From positions 1 through 47,661 of the forward strand of contig DFBX01000003.1 in the NCBI GenBank assembly GCA_002366795.1: 47,661 nt of DNA, written 5' to 3'. Both the position numbers and the translations under genes were made by a program. Positions within the stretch are counted from its first letter, which is position 1, and every line of letters starts with the position of its first letter. This document shows positions 36,150-44,565 of this stretch, one piece after another. The notes under the pieces are model-generated. The model worked only from the letters and a program-made list of their open reading frames with translations. It did not search any database and was not told the DNA's origin. This DNA is from Rhodobacteraceae bacterium UBA3069. Lineage in GTDB: Bacteria > Pseudomonadota > Alphaproteobacteria > Rhodobacterales > Rhodobacteraceae.

Positions 36150-37364
36150 CTAGCCGACCAGCGCCTTGTTCAGGTTCTCGTCTACCTTTTCAAGGAAGCC
36201 CATGGTGGTCAGCCAGCCCTGATCGGGGCCGACCAGCAGCGCCAGATCCTTGGTCATGTGGCCCGATTCAACGGTTTCGACGACCACGCGTTCCAGCGTT
36301 TCGGCAAAGCGCATCAGCGCGGCGTTGTCATCCAGCTTGGCCCGGTGCTTCAGCCCGCCTGTCCAAGCATAGATCGACGCGATGGAGTTGGTCGAGGTCG
36401 CCTCGCCCTTCTGGTGCTGGCGATAGTGGCGGGTGACGGTGCCATGGGCGGCCTCTGCCTCGACAATCTTGCCATCGGGGGTCATCAGCTGGCTGGCCAT
36501 CAACCCAAGCGAGCCAAAGCCCTGCGCCACGGTGTCCGATTGCACATCGCCATCGTAATTCTTGCAGGCCCAGACGAATTTGCCGTTCCACTTCATGCAG
36601 CAGGCGACCATGTCGTCGATCAGGCGGTGTTCATACCAGATGCCGGCAGCGTTGAACCGCTCCTCGAACTCTTCCTCGAACACTTGCTGGAACAGGTCCT
36701 TGAACCGCCCGTCATAGGCCTTGAGGATGGTGTTCTTGGTGGACAGGTACAGCGGCCACTTCAGGTTCAGCGCGTAATTCATTGATGCGCGTGCAAAATC
36801 CAGGATCGACTGATCCAGATTATACATGCCCATATAGACCCCGGCAGAGGGCGCATCATATACCTCGCGCTCGATCTCGGTCCCGTCTTCGCCCACGAAT
36901 TTCATGGTCAGCTTGCCCGCGCCGGGAAAGTGGAAATCGGTCGCCTTGTACTGGTCGCCAAAGGCATGGCGGCCCACGACGATGGGATCGGTCCAGCCCG
37001 GCACAAGCCGCGGCACGTTCTTGCAGATGATAGGCTGGCGAAACACCACGCCGCCCAGGATATTGCGGATCGTGCCGTTGGGGGACTTCCACATCTTTTT
37101 CAGGCCGAATTCTTCAACGCGCGCTTCGTCCGGGGTGATGGTGGCGCATTTCACGGCCACGCCCACTTCCTTGGTCTTCATGGCGGCGTCGATGGTGATC
37201 TGGTCATCGGTGCGGTCCCGTTCCTTCATGCCCAGATCGTAATACAGCAGGTCAATGTCCAGATAGGGCAGGATCAGCTTTCGCTTGATGAAATCCCAGA
37301 TGATGCGGGTCATTTCATCGCCATCCATTTCGACAATGGGGTTTTCGACCTTGATCTTAGACAT
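36150..37364 (-). CDS. icd: Isocitrate dehydrogenase (NADP+), eukaryote-like type
   Basis: Converts isocitrate to 2-oxoglutarate in the TCA cycle, giving NADPH. The 404-residue protein begins MSKIKVENPIVEMDGDEMTRI, has the substrate-binding SPNGTIRNILGG, the metal site in CKNYDGDVQSD and the end region EAAHGTVTRHYR and STNSIASIYAWTGGL. This is the 400-residue form common in alphaproteobacteria and mitochondria. The start at 37364 has AAAGGG upstream; the frame is open to 38024, but that extension lies across the divergent acetyltransferase gene. Confidence 0.97.
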   Translation of the reverse strand: MSKIKVENPIVEMDGDEMTRIIWDFIKRKLILPYLDIDLLYYDLGMKERDRTDDQITIDAAMKTKEVGVAVKCATITPDEARVEEFGLKKMWKSPNGTIRNILGGVVFRQPIICKNVPRLVPGWTDPIVVGRHAFGDQYKATDFHFPGAGKLTMKFVGEDGTEIEREVYDAPSAGVYMGMYNLDQSILDFARASMNYALNLKWPLYLSTKNTILKAYDGRFKDLFQQVFEEEFEERFNAAGIWYEHRLIDDMVACCMKWNGKFVWACKNYDGDVQSDTVAQGFGSLGLMASQLMTPDGKIVEAEAAHGTVTRHYRQHQKGEATSTNSIASIYAWTGGLKHRAKLDDNAALMRFAETLERVVVETVESGHMTKDLALLVGPDQGWLTTMGFLEKVDENLNKALVG

Positions 37365-37440
37365 GTTGCGGGCCCTTTCAGGTTGCGTTGCACTGGTCTG
37401 CTTGCCTTTTACCGCAAGGAGGTAAACAAAAACAGGCGGT

Positions 37441-37518
37441 ATGCGACTGTATGCAGAGTTTTTCCGCAGTGCTGCCCACTTGGCAGGCAAAGCGCCGGTT
37501 GCTAGGACTTGTGCATGA
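37441..37518 (+). CDS. Possible 25-residue leader ORF before the acetyltransferase
   Basis: ATG 37441 opens a 25-codon frame beginning MRLYAEFFRSAAHLAG and ending VARTCA. Its TGA overlaps the ATG of the acetyltransferase (ATGA at 37515-37518). A strong AGGAGG lies at 37418-37423 but about 17 bases from the ATG; GGCGG is nearer. The overlap suggests translational coupling. No family is recognised, and it could be chance. Confidence 0.35.
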   Translation: MRLYAEFFRSAAHLAGKAPVARTCA

Positions 37519-38120
37519 AGAATTTCATCGATCCCGCAGCGCGTATCAAGCGCAAATGCCGCTTCGAGCCGCCGGTATCCATCAGCCGGGATGTCTCGCT
37601 TGGGTTCGGGGTCAGCATCGGGCGCTACAGCTATGTAAACATTGGAACTTTTGTCGGCGCGGAAACCGAGATCGGCAAGTTTTGCTCGATTGCGCGCCAT
37701 GTGGAGATCGGCGCGATCGGGCACCCGACGGATTTCCTTTCGACCCATCCGTTCCAGTTCCACCAAAGGCGTTTCGCACGCAGTTCGGGCTATAAGGATC
37801 TGGAGCGGGTCGAATATGACGAGAAGGCCCCGACGGTCATCGGCAACGATGTCTGGATCGGGACAAAGGCGGTGTTGCTGCGGGGCATCACCATCGGCGA
37901 CGGCGCCATCGTGGCCGCCGGTGCTGTCGTGACGCGCGACGTGGCCCCCTACAGCATCGTGGGCGGGCTGCCAGCCAAGGAAATCCGCAAGAGGTTCGCG
38001 CCGGAAATCATTGAACGCATTCAAAAAACGGCGTGGTGGGATTTGCCGCTGTCGGACTTGTCGGGCCTTCCGTTCGACCAGATAGAAAAGGCGTTAGAGC
38101 AGCTTGAAAACCGCGGCTAG
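37515..38120 (+). CDS. CatB-type hexapeptide-repeat acetyltransferase
   Basis: A 201-residue left-handed beta-helix protein. Hexapeptide repeats run through SISRDVSLGFGVSIGRYSYVNIG and again through NDVWIGTKAVLLRGITIGDGAIVAAGAVVTRDV. The HPTDF and Q.HQRR insert, and the end segment IVGGLPAKEIRKRF, resemble xenobiotic (CatB/Vat) and sugar O-acetyltransferases that use acetyl-CoA. The acceptor is unknown. The start at 37515 has AGGA upstream. It is divergent from icd and converges with the MFS exporter, the stops overlapping. Confidence 0.85.
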   Translation: MKNFIDPAARIKRKCRFEPPVSISRDVSLGFGVSIGRYSYVNIGTFVGAETEIGKFCSIARHVEIGAIGHPTDFLSTHPFQFHQRRFARSSGYKDLERVEYDEKAPTVIGNDVWIGTKAVLLRGITIGDGAIVAAGAVVTRDVAPYSIVGGLPAKEIRKRFAPEIIERIQKTAWWDLPLSDLSGLPFDQIEKALEQLENRG

Positions 38121-39313
38121 CCCTCGTACCGGCGCATCCACATCAGCAAAATCCACGCCACCGCCGAGGCCGCGCCGACCCCGATGCTAAGCGGCAACGG
38201 CGTTCCGTTAAAGGCCAGCACCACCGGCACCGCCATCAATGCGCCCCCAAGCGTCGAGACAGAGCCGACCACGCTGGCCGCCATGCCTGCGATATGACCC
38301 ATAGGTTCCATCGCGATGGCATTCAGGTTGCCGATGGTAAACCCGGTTTGCAGGAACAGGGTGCATTGCCAGACGAAATAGACATGGAACATCGCATCGC
38401 CGCGCAGGCCCGATATCCAGATCGCGGACATGATCGAGGCCAGCACCACCTGCACCCCGAAGGCTGTCATCGCTAGCCGGCGCATCCCGAAACGCATGAC
38501 CAGGCTGGCATTCATCACGCTGGAAATGACCCCGACAAGTGCCATGGCCGCGAACCACAGCGGAAATTGGTCGCCGCGCCCGAAAACTACATCAAAAACG
38601 GGCTGCACAAGGCTGATTGCAATGAACAAAACTGCATAGCACCCCATTTGGGCCAACAGCGACAGCAGCACGGTTCTGTGGCGCAGCATTTGCATCAGCC
38701 CGTCGAACATCAGGGTCAGGCGCACGGGGCGCCGGGCCTCGGGGCGCAGGGTTTCGGGCAGGCGGAAGGTGATCCAAAACGAGGCAACCAGGGCAAAGAT
38801 CACGAAGGCGGCGAAAATACCGCGCCAACCCGCGACACTGATAATTCCCTGCCCCAGAAGCGGTGCAGCCGCAGGCACCAGCATGAAAACAAGCGTGACA
38901 AGGCTGATGATCCGCGCCATTTCGCGCCCGGCATACATATCGCGCACGATGGCCGCCGCAACCACGCGCGGGCCAGAACTGCCAATGCCCTGAACGACGC
39001 GCGCCAGCAGCATCAGTTCAAGGCTGGGCGCGGCCCAGGCCAATCCTGCGCCCAGGATATACAGCGCCACGCCGCCAAGGATCAGCGGTTTGCGCCCATA
39101 GGCGTCTGAAATCGAACCGACAAAGAAGGTGGCGATGCCCATGCCGATCACGAAAGAGGTAATGATCAACTGCGCGCGATTCGGCGCATCGGGGCTGAGT
39201 TCCTGACCGATCCGGGGCAGGGCGGGCAGCATTGAATCTATGGAAAATGCGATGACGGCAAACAGCATCGCCATCATTGCAATAAATTCACTTTTGGAAA
39301 GCTGGTTCGACAC
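38117..39313 (-). CDS. MFS drug exporter, Bcr/CflA type
   Basis: A 398-residue, 12-helix proton antiporter. The N-terminal half has AFSIDSMLPALPRIGQEL, GMGIATFFVGSISDAYGRKPLI (motif A) and RVVQGIGSSGPRVVAAAIVRDMY, the pattern of Bcr/CflA-type drug exporters. The start is GTG 39313 with AAGGAT about 9 bases upstream. The substrate cannot be told from sequence. Confidence 0.9.
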   Translation of the reverse strand: MSNQLSKSEFIAMMAMLFAVIAFSIDSMLPALPRIGQELSPDAPNRAQLIITSFVIGMGIATFFVGSISDAYGRKPLILGGVALYILGAGLAWAAPSLELMLLARVVQGIGSSGPRVVAAAIVRDMYAGREMARIISLVTLVFMLVPAAAPLLGQGIISVAGWRGIFAAFVIFALVASFWITFRLPETLRPEARRPVRLTLMFDGLMQMLRHRTVLLSLLAQMGCYAVLFIAISLVQPVFDVVFGRGDQFPLWFAAMALVGVISSVMNASLVMRFGMRRLAMTAFGVQVVLASIMSAIWISGLRGDAMFHVYFVWQCTLFLQTGFTIGNLNAIAMEPMGHIAGMAASVVGSVSTLGGALMAVPVVLAFNGTPLPLSIGVGAASAVAWILLMWMRRYEG

Positions 39314-39417
39314 GTAATAAATCCTTCGCGCACGTCGAAGTCTCTACCATGAGGCGAAGGCGGCTGCCAGCCTGCGCAAGCCTTCCCAAACGGAAACCAC
39401 CAACAAAGTGATGCGAA

Positions 39418-39816
39418 CTAGCGGCGGTTTGACTGGGTTTCGTCGGGTTTTTCATCGCCCTGCTGCGAGGGGGCGTCATCCGCATTGGCCGGATCCATAT
39501 CGCGATGCCCGTGCCGCAACCGCGCAATCAGCCATTCCGTGTGCTGTTCGCGTTTGCGCACCGCGAAAGAGCCGAATTGCTGGATCGCCACGGCAAAGAC
39601 GCCAAGCCCGATGAAAATGAACACCGTGGTGCCGATCTTGCCTAGGGCCGTCACCGGCACGATCGAGCCGTAGCCGACGGTGGACAGCGTCACAACGGTG
39701 AAGAAATAGCTGTCCAGCCAGCTCCAGCCTTCGGCATGGTGAAAGAACACCGTGCCGCCCGCGACGATCAGCATCAGCATCCCCAAAAGGGTCAGGATTT
39801 GCAAGAATCCACGCAT
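39418..39816 (-). CDS. Two-helix potassium channel
   Basis: A 132-residue ion channel of the Kcs-type two-helix plan: helix about 4-25, pore loop with the filter TLSTVGYGS, second helix about 65-85, then a hydrophilic, acidic C-terminal tail. Start 39816 (MRGFLQIL) was chosen because GGAG precedes it by about 10 bases. The frame is open to 39855, which would overlap the DsbA-family gene by 14 bases. Confidence 0.85.
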   Translation of the reverse strand: MRGFLQILTLLGMLMLIVAGGTVFFHHAEGWSWLDSYFFTVVTLSTVGYGSIVPVTALGKIGTTVFIFIGLGVFAVAIQQFGSFAVRKREQHTEWLIARLRHGHRDMDPANADDAPSQQGDEKPDETQSNRR

Positions 39817-39841
39817 TGTCAGGCTGCTCCGGCTTGGATGG

Positions 39842-40495
39842 TCATTCGGCGGCATCCTCGCGCGACATCATCTCGTCTATGACGTTCAGCCATGTTTCTG
39901 TAGGCTGCGCGCCGGGCACCGCATGCTGGCTGGCCACGATGAAGGTCGGAACCGAGGACACGCCCATTTGCCGCGCCGCAGTGTCGCATTCGCGGATTTC
40001 GGCCACGTCCGCGTCCGATTGCAGCAAGCGCAGGATCATCGCCGCGTCCATGCCGCAGCTGTCGGCAATATCGGCCAGCACTTCGTTGTCGCCAATGTTG
40101 CGGCCCTCGTTGAAATAGGCTTTGAACAAGGCTGACACCACGGCGGTTTGCCGGCCTTCGACCTTGCCCCAATGGATCAGCCGATGCGCGTTCAGCGTAT
40201 TGGGCGTGCGCTGGATCGCGGTGAAATCAATCTCCAGCCCGGCCTCGGCCGCAGTTTCGACCACCGGCGCATAGGCCTTGATCGCGCCCTCTTTGCCGCC
40301 GAATTTCAGCTCCAGGTATTCGCGCCGATCCATGCCCTCGGGTGGGAAATCGGGGTTCAGCTGGAACGGGTGCCATTCGATCACGAAAGGATGGTTCGGG
40401 CGCTGTTCCAACGCGCGGTCCAGCCGGGTCTTGCCGATATAGCACCACGGGCAGATCGGGTCGGACAGGATATCGAGTTTCACAAGCGTGGACAT
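39842..40495 (-). CDS. DsbA-family oxidoreductase (FrnE-like)
   Basis: A 217-residue thioredoxin-fold protein with an inserted helical domain. The CPWC motif lies in LSDPICPWCYIGK (about 9-21), and the cis-proline loop in GVSSVPTFIVAS. It lacks a signal peptide, so it acts in the cytoplasm, as FrnE-type proteins do. It lies between the acyl-CoA synthetase and the K+ channel on the same strand. Confidence 0.92.
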   Translation of the reverse strand: MSTLVKLDILSDPICPWCYIGKTRLDRALEQRPNHPFVIEWHPFQLNPDFPPEGMDRREYLELKFGGKEGAIKAYAPVVETAAEAGLEIDFTAIQRTPNTLNAHRLIHWGKVEGRQTAVVSALFKAYFNEGRNIGDNEVLADIADSCGMDAAMILRLLQSDADVAEIRECDTAARQMGVSSVPTFIVASQHAVPGAQPTETWLNVIDEMMSREDAAE

Positions 40496-40574
40496 TGGGC
40501 GGCCTCCGGGCAGTTGCGGCTTGTCTTAGCAGTTTGGCCGACAAGGTGCGAGGGGGCGGCGCGGCCCCCGCCGA

Positions 40575-42095
40575 TCACGTCTTGAATAGCGGTTTCAGCG
40601 CCTTGCGCGACAGTTTCCCGTTGGGATTGGTGGGCAGGCGGTCCAGCCGGACCCATGCGCGCGGCTGCTTGTAGCGCGCCAGCCGTTCAGCGGCCCATAG
40701 GTTCAAAGCAGCGGTGTCCAGATCAGTATCGGCCACATAAAAGGCGGCGATGATGCGCGCGTCTTGCTTGACCTCGATATCGGTGCAGCCGATTTCCCTG
40801 ATCTGCGGATGCTGGATCAGGGTTGCCTCCACCTCCAGCGGGGACACGCGGTAGCCGCCCGCGTTCATCATGTCATCGCCGCGCCCTGCATAATGGATCT
40901 GGAAATCCTCCTCCATCACGCCGTGATCGCCGGTGATGAACCAATCGCCGTTGAAACGGGCGCGTGTGTCTTCCTCGGCCCCGAAATAGCCCAGCATCAG
41001 GCCAGGGTCGGATTTATGAACGGCGATCACGCCCTCGCTGCCGATCGGGACGGGCTGGCCTGTGCCCTCGTCCAGAATGGCGATGCACCGCCCGTCTTGC
41101 GGTTTGCCAAGGCATCCGGCGCGGGCAGGCGTATCAGGATTGCCGGAAATGAAGGTCGAACATTCGGACATGCCATATGCTTCGAATATCCGTGTGCCGG
41201 TGGCGGTGTTCCAGTCGTCGCGGATGGTTTCAGACAGCTTTTCGCCCGCGGCCAGCCCATGCCGCAGATCGGGCAGGTCCAATTGCGGGTGGTGGCTTAG
41301 GAATTTGCGGTAAACCCCTGGCGCGGCGGCAAAAATCGTTGCCCCATGGCGGGCCAGAAGGGCCGGAAGTTCCTCGGTTTTCACGCCTGCGTCGGGGATC
41401 AGGGCGGTGGCGCCAACGGACCACGGGTCCATCAACCCGGTGCCAAGGGTGAAGGTCCAGTTGAACGCGCCCGCATGCATCAGCCGGTCATTTTCGTGCA
41501 AGCCATACCAGCCCTCGTGCATCATCTTGCGTGCCCAGATGGCGCGATGCGCGTGCATCACCGCGCGCGGATTGCCCGAGGTGCCAGAAGTATAGATGAT
41601 ATAGGCCATGCGGTTCGGATCACCCATGGCGTAGTCGCAGGGCGGCAAGTCGCGCATATCGGCCAGCGCGGCCGTGTCGATGACCGGCAGGCCCGTATCT
41701 TCGGGGCAGGCGACGCGCGCATCGCGCAGAATGGCCGCAGGGGACAGTTGCGCCACCATCTTGGCCACCTCTGCCGCCGTCAGCATGGACGAGGTCGGAA
41801 CCGGCACCAATCCGGCGGCAATCGCCCCCAGGTAGGCCAGCGGGAATTCCACGTCATTATCCAGCCGCATCAACAGGATATCGCCCGCTTTGAAACCAGC
41901 ATTCAGCAGGCCGGTGCCTGTGCCGCGCACGGCGCTTTCCAGCGCGGCATAGGTCCAGTCGGTGCTGCCCTCCTGCCCGAGAACCGACAGGCCCACCTTG
42001 TCGGGCAGTCGCTGGGCATGGGCCAGCACATGGGCGGCCAGATTGAAAGGTGCGGGGCAGGGCGCAGCGGGGCCTGAGTCGAAAATACTTAGCAT
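40575..42095 (-). CDS. AMP-dependent acyl-CoA synthetase/ligase
   Basis: A 506-residue ANL-superfamily enzyme that activates a carboxylic acid to its CoA thioester. The P-loop-like motif YIIYTSGTSGNPRAVMHAH, AYGMSECSTFISG, the adenylate motif DWFITGDHG, the hinge YAGRGDDMMNAGGYRVSPLEVE and the catalytic lysine in NPNGKLSRKAL are all present. Resemblance is to benzoate/short-chain acid CoA ligases; the acid is unknown. The start at 42095 has AGGAA upstream; the frame open to 42737 runs over the divergent regulator. The divergent XRE-cupin gene may control it. Confidence 0.92.
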   Translation of the reverse strand: MLSIFDSGPAAPCPAPFNLAAHVLAHAQRLPDKVGLSVLGQEGSTDWTYAALESAVRGTGTGLLNAGFKAGDILLMRLDNDVEFPLAYLGAIAAGLVPVPTSSMLTAAEVAKMVAQLSPAAILRDARVACPEDTGLPVIDTAALADMRDLPPCDYAMGDPNRMAYIIYTSGTSGNPRAVMHAHRAIWARKMMHEGWYGLHENDRLMHAGAFNWTFTLGTGLMDPWSVGATALIPDAGVKTEELPALLARHGATIFAAAPGVYRKFLSHHPQLDLPDLRHGLAAGEKLSETIRDDWNTATGTRIFEAYGMSECSTFISGNPDTPARAGCLGKPQDGRCIAILDEGTGQPVPIGSEGVIAVHKSDPGLMLGYFGAEEDTRARFNGDWFITGDHGVMEEDFQIHYAGRGDDMMNAGGYRVSPLEVEATLIQHPQIREIGCTDIEVKQDARIIAAFYVADTDLDTAALNLWAAERLARYKQPRAWVRLDRLPTNPNGKLSRKALKPLFKT

Positions 42096-42125
42096 GCGAC
42101 CATTCCTAGGCCTGGGCCGTGGCAG

Positions 42126-42154
42126 TTGCAAGCGGGCGCGCGGCTGCGTAAATC
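42126..42154 (+). promoter_or_regulatory. Possible promoter giving a leaderless regulator mRNA
   Basis: TTGCAA (42126-42131), 17 bases, TAAATC (42149-42154). The expected transcript start would fall at about 42161-42162, on or next to the ATG at 42162, and no ribosome site precedes that ATG. The match to consensus is modest. Confidence 0.35.
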
Positions 42155-42161
42155 TATCCCC

Positions 42162-42797
42162 ATGTCCCAGATCACGCCCCAGACAGATCCCCGCGCCCTG
42201 ATCCGTATCGCCCGCGAAACGGGCGAGGATGGTCCGGCTGAACCGCTGAACCTTGGCACCCGCGTGCGCGAACTGCGCAAGGCGCGCGGATGGACCTTGG
42301 AGCAAGCGGCCAATCAGGCGGGGCTGGCGCGGTCCACCCTTTCGAAAATTGAAAACGGGCAGATGTCGCCGACCTATGAGGCACTGAAAAAGCTGGCCAC
42401 GGGGCTGGAGATTTCCGTGCCGCAGCTGTTCACTCCGCCGCATAAGGAACAGGTGACGGGGCGGCGCGTTGTCACGCCCTCTGGCTCCGGTGTGGCCCAT
42501 GCCACCGCCACTTACGAGCATGAGCTGCTGGCAGAGGGGCTGACCCAGAAGCAGATGCTGCCCTATCGCGCCCGCATCCGCGCCCGCCGGATGGAGGACT
42601 TCGACGGCTGGGTGCGCCATGATGGCGAAGAATTTCTTTATGTCCTGACCGGCGTCGTTCAGTTGTTCACCGAATTTTACGAACCGGTGACGTTGAAACG
42701 AGGGGACAGCGCCTATTACGATGCCTCTATGGGGCATAACGTGATTTCCACGAGCGCAGAGGACGCGACCGTTCTATGGATCACGTCCCTGATGTAG
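42162..42797 (+). CDS. XRE-family regulator with C-terminal cupin domain
   Basis: A 211-residue transcription factor. The helix-turn-helix lies at about 32-90 (LGTRVRELRKARGWTLEQAANQAGLARSTLSKIENGQMSPTY region). A cupin domain follows (about 135-205, with HDGEEFLYVLTGVV and GDSAYYDASMGHNV), which binds the effector. This class controls neighbouring catabolic genes. Divergence from the acyl-CoA synthetase, with 66 bases between, makes that gene the likely target. The N-terminal 30 residues before the HTH are longer than usual. Confidence 0.9.
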   Translation: MSQITPQTDPRALIRIARETGEDGPAEPLNLGTRVRELRKARGWTLEQAANQAGLARSTLSKIENGQMSPTYEALKKLATGLEISVPQLFTPPHKEQVTGRRVVTPSGSGVAHATATYEHELLAEGLTQKQMLPYRARIRARRMEDFDGWVRHDGEEFLYVLTGVVQLFTEFYEPVTLKRGDSAYYDASMGHNVISTSAEDATVLWITSLM

Positions 42798-42830
42798 CTT
42801 CACCGCATAGCCATTTGTAATCACGCGGCT

Positions 42831-43172
42831 TTACGGCCTATTGGCGTGGCCAGAATGTTGTCGTCGGCCAAAGGCCGCGTCATCGTCCAGCGGCACTTCG
42901 CCTGCCGGAATGTCCCGCGCGGCACCCGCAATGTTTTCATTGTCCAAAGCCTCGCTCATGCGGACATCGGCGGGCATTTCCCCTGCGCTCCATTCCGCGA
43001 TCTGGCGCTCGATCTCGGGCAGGGGTTCGCCCGTGATGCGGGCCAGGTAGCTTACGAAATCGTTGCGATTGCCGCTGGTGGCCAGCACGTCAGCCTCGGC
43101 GGCATCAGGCCAGCGTTGCAGGATAGAGCCGGTGAAAGAGGGCCAGTGGGATTGGATCGTGGTCCATTGCAT
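42831..43172 (-). CDS. CsbD-like stress protein with acidic tail
   Basis: A 113-residue protein. The first 65 residues follow the CsbD/YjbJ pattern: W at the front (MQWTTIQSHWPSFTGSILQRWPD), then GNR..FVSYLARITG and EIERQIAEW. The remainder is hydrophilic and acidic, with no motif seen. CsbD proteins are small, abundant stress proteins of unknown biochemistry. The ribosome site AAGGAG lies 8 bases from the start, inside a possible hairpin listed separately. Confidence 0.65.
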   Translation of the reverse strand: MQWTTIQSHWPSFTGSILQRWPDAAEADVLATSGNRNDFVSYLARITGEPLPEIERQIAEWSAGEMPADVRMSEALDNENIAGAARDIPAGEVPLDDDAAFGRRQHSGHANRP

Positions 43173-43182
43173 AACGGTTGCT

Positions 43183-43201
43183 CCTTTGCATCTGTCAAAG
43201 G
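43183..43201 (-). promoter_or_regulatory. Hairpin covering the ribosome site of the CsbD-like gene
   Basis: On the minus strand CCTTTG (43201-43196) can pair with CAAAGG (43188-43183) across a seven-base loop. The second arm includes most of the AAGGAG ribosome site at 43186-43181. A weak 6-bp stem of this kind could act as a thermosensor or be a target of an RNA. Confidence 0.4.
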
Positions 43202-43217
43202 ATCAACCCGCCACGGC

Positions 43218-43883
43218 CTAGCTGGTTCCCTTCGGGCGCGGAAACAACCAGCACAGGAACGGCGTGGCGATCAGCGCGGTGGCGATCTGCACCAGGATGA
43301 ACATGGGTGCATGGGCCGGGTAGATGCCGGCGAACGTGTCGGACATGGTGCGCGCTATGGTCACGGCGGGGTTGGCAAAACTGGTCGAGGATGTGAACCA
43401 GTAAGCCCCGGTGATGTAGAAGGCGACCAGTGGTGGCACCGCGTCGGGCCGCGCCTTCAGCCCGCCGAAAATCACCATCAAAAGCCCGAACGTGGCGATC
43501 CCTTCGGAAAACCACTGCGCGAGGCCAGTCCGGTGCATCGTTGCCGATGTCTGGATGACCGGCAGGTCGTACATGATGTGGCTGGCCCATACACCGATGA
43601 TTCCGCCAGTGATTTGCATTGCAACATAGGGGGTTACATCGCGCCATTGATGTTCTCCATTCAGCGCGAAGGCCAGCGTGACGGCCGGGTTGAAATGCGC
43701 GCCGGAAATGGGGCCAAGCACGGTGATGATCGAAAACAGCATCGCGCCCGTGGCTATGGCGTTGGCCAGCAGGGCCAGTCCGGTATTTCCGCCCGACAGG
43801 TTGACCGCCATGATGCCCGACCCGATGACCGAAATCAGCAAAAGCGCGGTCCCGAGCGCTTCGGCGATCAGGCGTTTGCTCAT
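43218..43883 (-). CDS. aqpS: Aquaporin of the AqpS type linked to arsenic resistance
   Basis: A 221-residue MIP-family channel with six helices and both NPA loops: GAHFNPAVTLAFAL and SFANPAVTIARTMSD. In Sinorhizobium meliloti, AqpS stands in an ars operon and lets arsenite made by ArsC leave the cell down its gradient. Here the gene follows arsC with a 4-base overlap, which supports the same job. No arsR, arsB or acr3 lies in the window. Confidence 0.88.
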   Translation of the reverse strand: MSKRLIAEALGTALLLISVIGSGIMAVNLSGGNTGLALLANAIATGAMLFSIITVLGPISGAHFNPAVTLAFALNGEHQWRDVTPYVAMQITGGIIGVWASHIMYDLPVIQTSATMHRTGLAQWFSEGIATFGLLMVIFGGLKARPDAVPPLVAFYITGAYWFTSSTSFANPAVTIARTMSDTFAGIYPAHAPMFILVQIATALIATPFLCWLFPRPKGTS

Positions 43884-44356
43884 GCGATTTCTCCGGCCCG
43901 GCTTAGCGCGGCGGTCAGCGCCTTGGCGTCCATATCCTCGACCGATTCAGCCAGAAAGGCGCGCGCGCGGCGTTCAAGAATGTCATGCGCGGTCTGGAAT
44001 GCCGCGTCCCAATCGGATTCATCGGCGGCGGCCGGATCTTCGACACCCCAATGGGTGCGGACAGGTGCGCCGGGCCAGAACGGGCATTCCTCGGCTGCGG
44101 CAGAGCCGCAAACCGTGATCACCACATCCATGACCGGCGCATCGTCGCGGGCGAATTCATCCCAGCTTTTGGAGCGCAGGACAGAGGTATCAATGCCCTT
44201 GGCTGCAAGCAGGCGCAGCGATTGCGGATGCACTTGGCCCGAGGGGCGAGAGCCCGCCGAATAGGCCGTCACGCGGCCCGCGCCAAGATCGTTCAAAAGG
44301 CATTCCAGCAGGATCGACCGTGCGGAATTTCCGGTGCAGAGGACAAGTATATTCAT
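43880..44356 (-). CDS. arsC: Arsenate reductase, LMW-phosphatase type
   Basis: Reduces arsenate to arsenite. The 158-residue protein has the CX5R loop at the N-terminus (MNILVLCTGNSARS; C7 and R13) and later VVITVCGSAAAEECPFWPG with further cysteines, then HWGVEDPAA. This is the phosphatase-like ArsC fold found with AqpS. It is translationally coupled to aqpS (overlap 43880-43883). Low-molecular-weight protein tyrosine phosphatase is the alternative, but the context favours arsenate. Confidence 0.9.
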   Translation of the reverse strand: MNILVLCTGNSARSILLECLLNDLGAGRVTAYSAGSRPSGQVHPQSLRLLAAKGIDTSVLRSKSWDEFARDDAPVMDVVITVCGSAAAEECPFWPGAPVRTHWGVEDPAAADESDWDAAFQTAHDILERRARAFLAESVEDMDAKALTAALSRAGEIA

Positions 44357-44402
44357 ACCCTGCGCCTAGCGCGGCACTGTAACGGGTTTATGACACGGCA
44401 GT

Positions 44403-44525
44403 TCAGAACCAGCCGCGAACCGTGCGCGCCCCCGAGCTTATATCATCGCCCACGCCTTCGATCGTGCCGCATCCGGCCAGTGCGGACAGGCCTGCGAATA
44501 CGGTCAATAGGATCAGTTTTCTCAT
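44403..44525 (-). CDS. Entericidin-like small lipoprotein
   Basis: A 40-residue peptide: signal sequence with lipobox SALAGC, then GTIEGVGDDISSGARTVRGWF, close in plan to entericidin A/B. Entericidins are tiny lipoproteins linked to envelope stress; their exact role is disputed. GAGAGGAGAG precedes the start. It lies 40 bases after the peptide-binding protein gene on the same strand and may share its transcript. Confidence 0.8.
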   Translation of the reverse strand: MRKLILLTVFAGLSALAGCGTIEGVGDDISSGARTVRGWF

Positions 44526-44565
44526 GGTCTGCTCTCCTCTCTGTGTCTGGAGCGTGTCAGCCGGA

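Noticed and set aside
36150..38024. Extended 624-codon form of icd
   Set aside because: The extra 220 codons lie over the divergent acetyltransferase gene and have no similarity to the enzyme. The conserved N-terminus starts at 37364.
42846..44264. A 472-codon plus-strand frame across the csbD, aqpS and arsC genes
   Set aside because: It is antisense to three recognised genes and its composition is that of a shadow frame.
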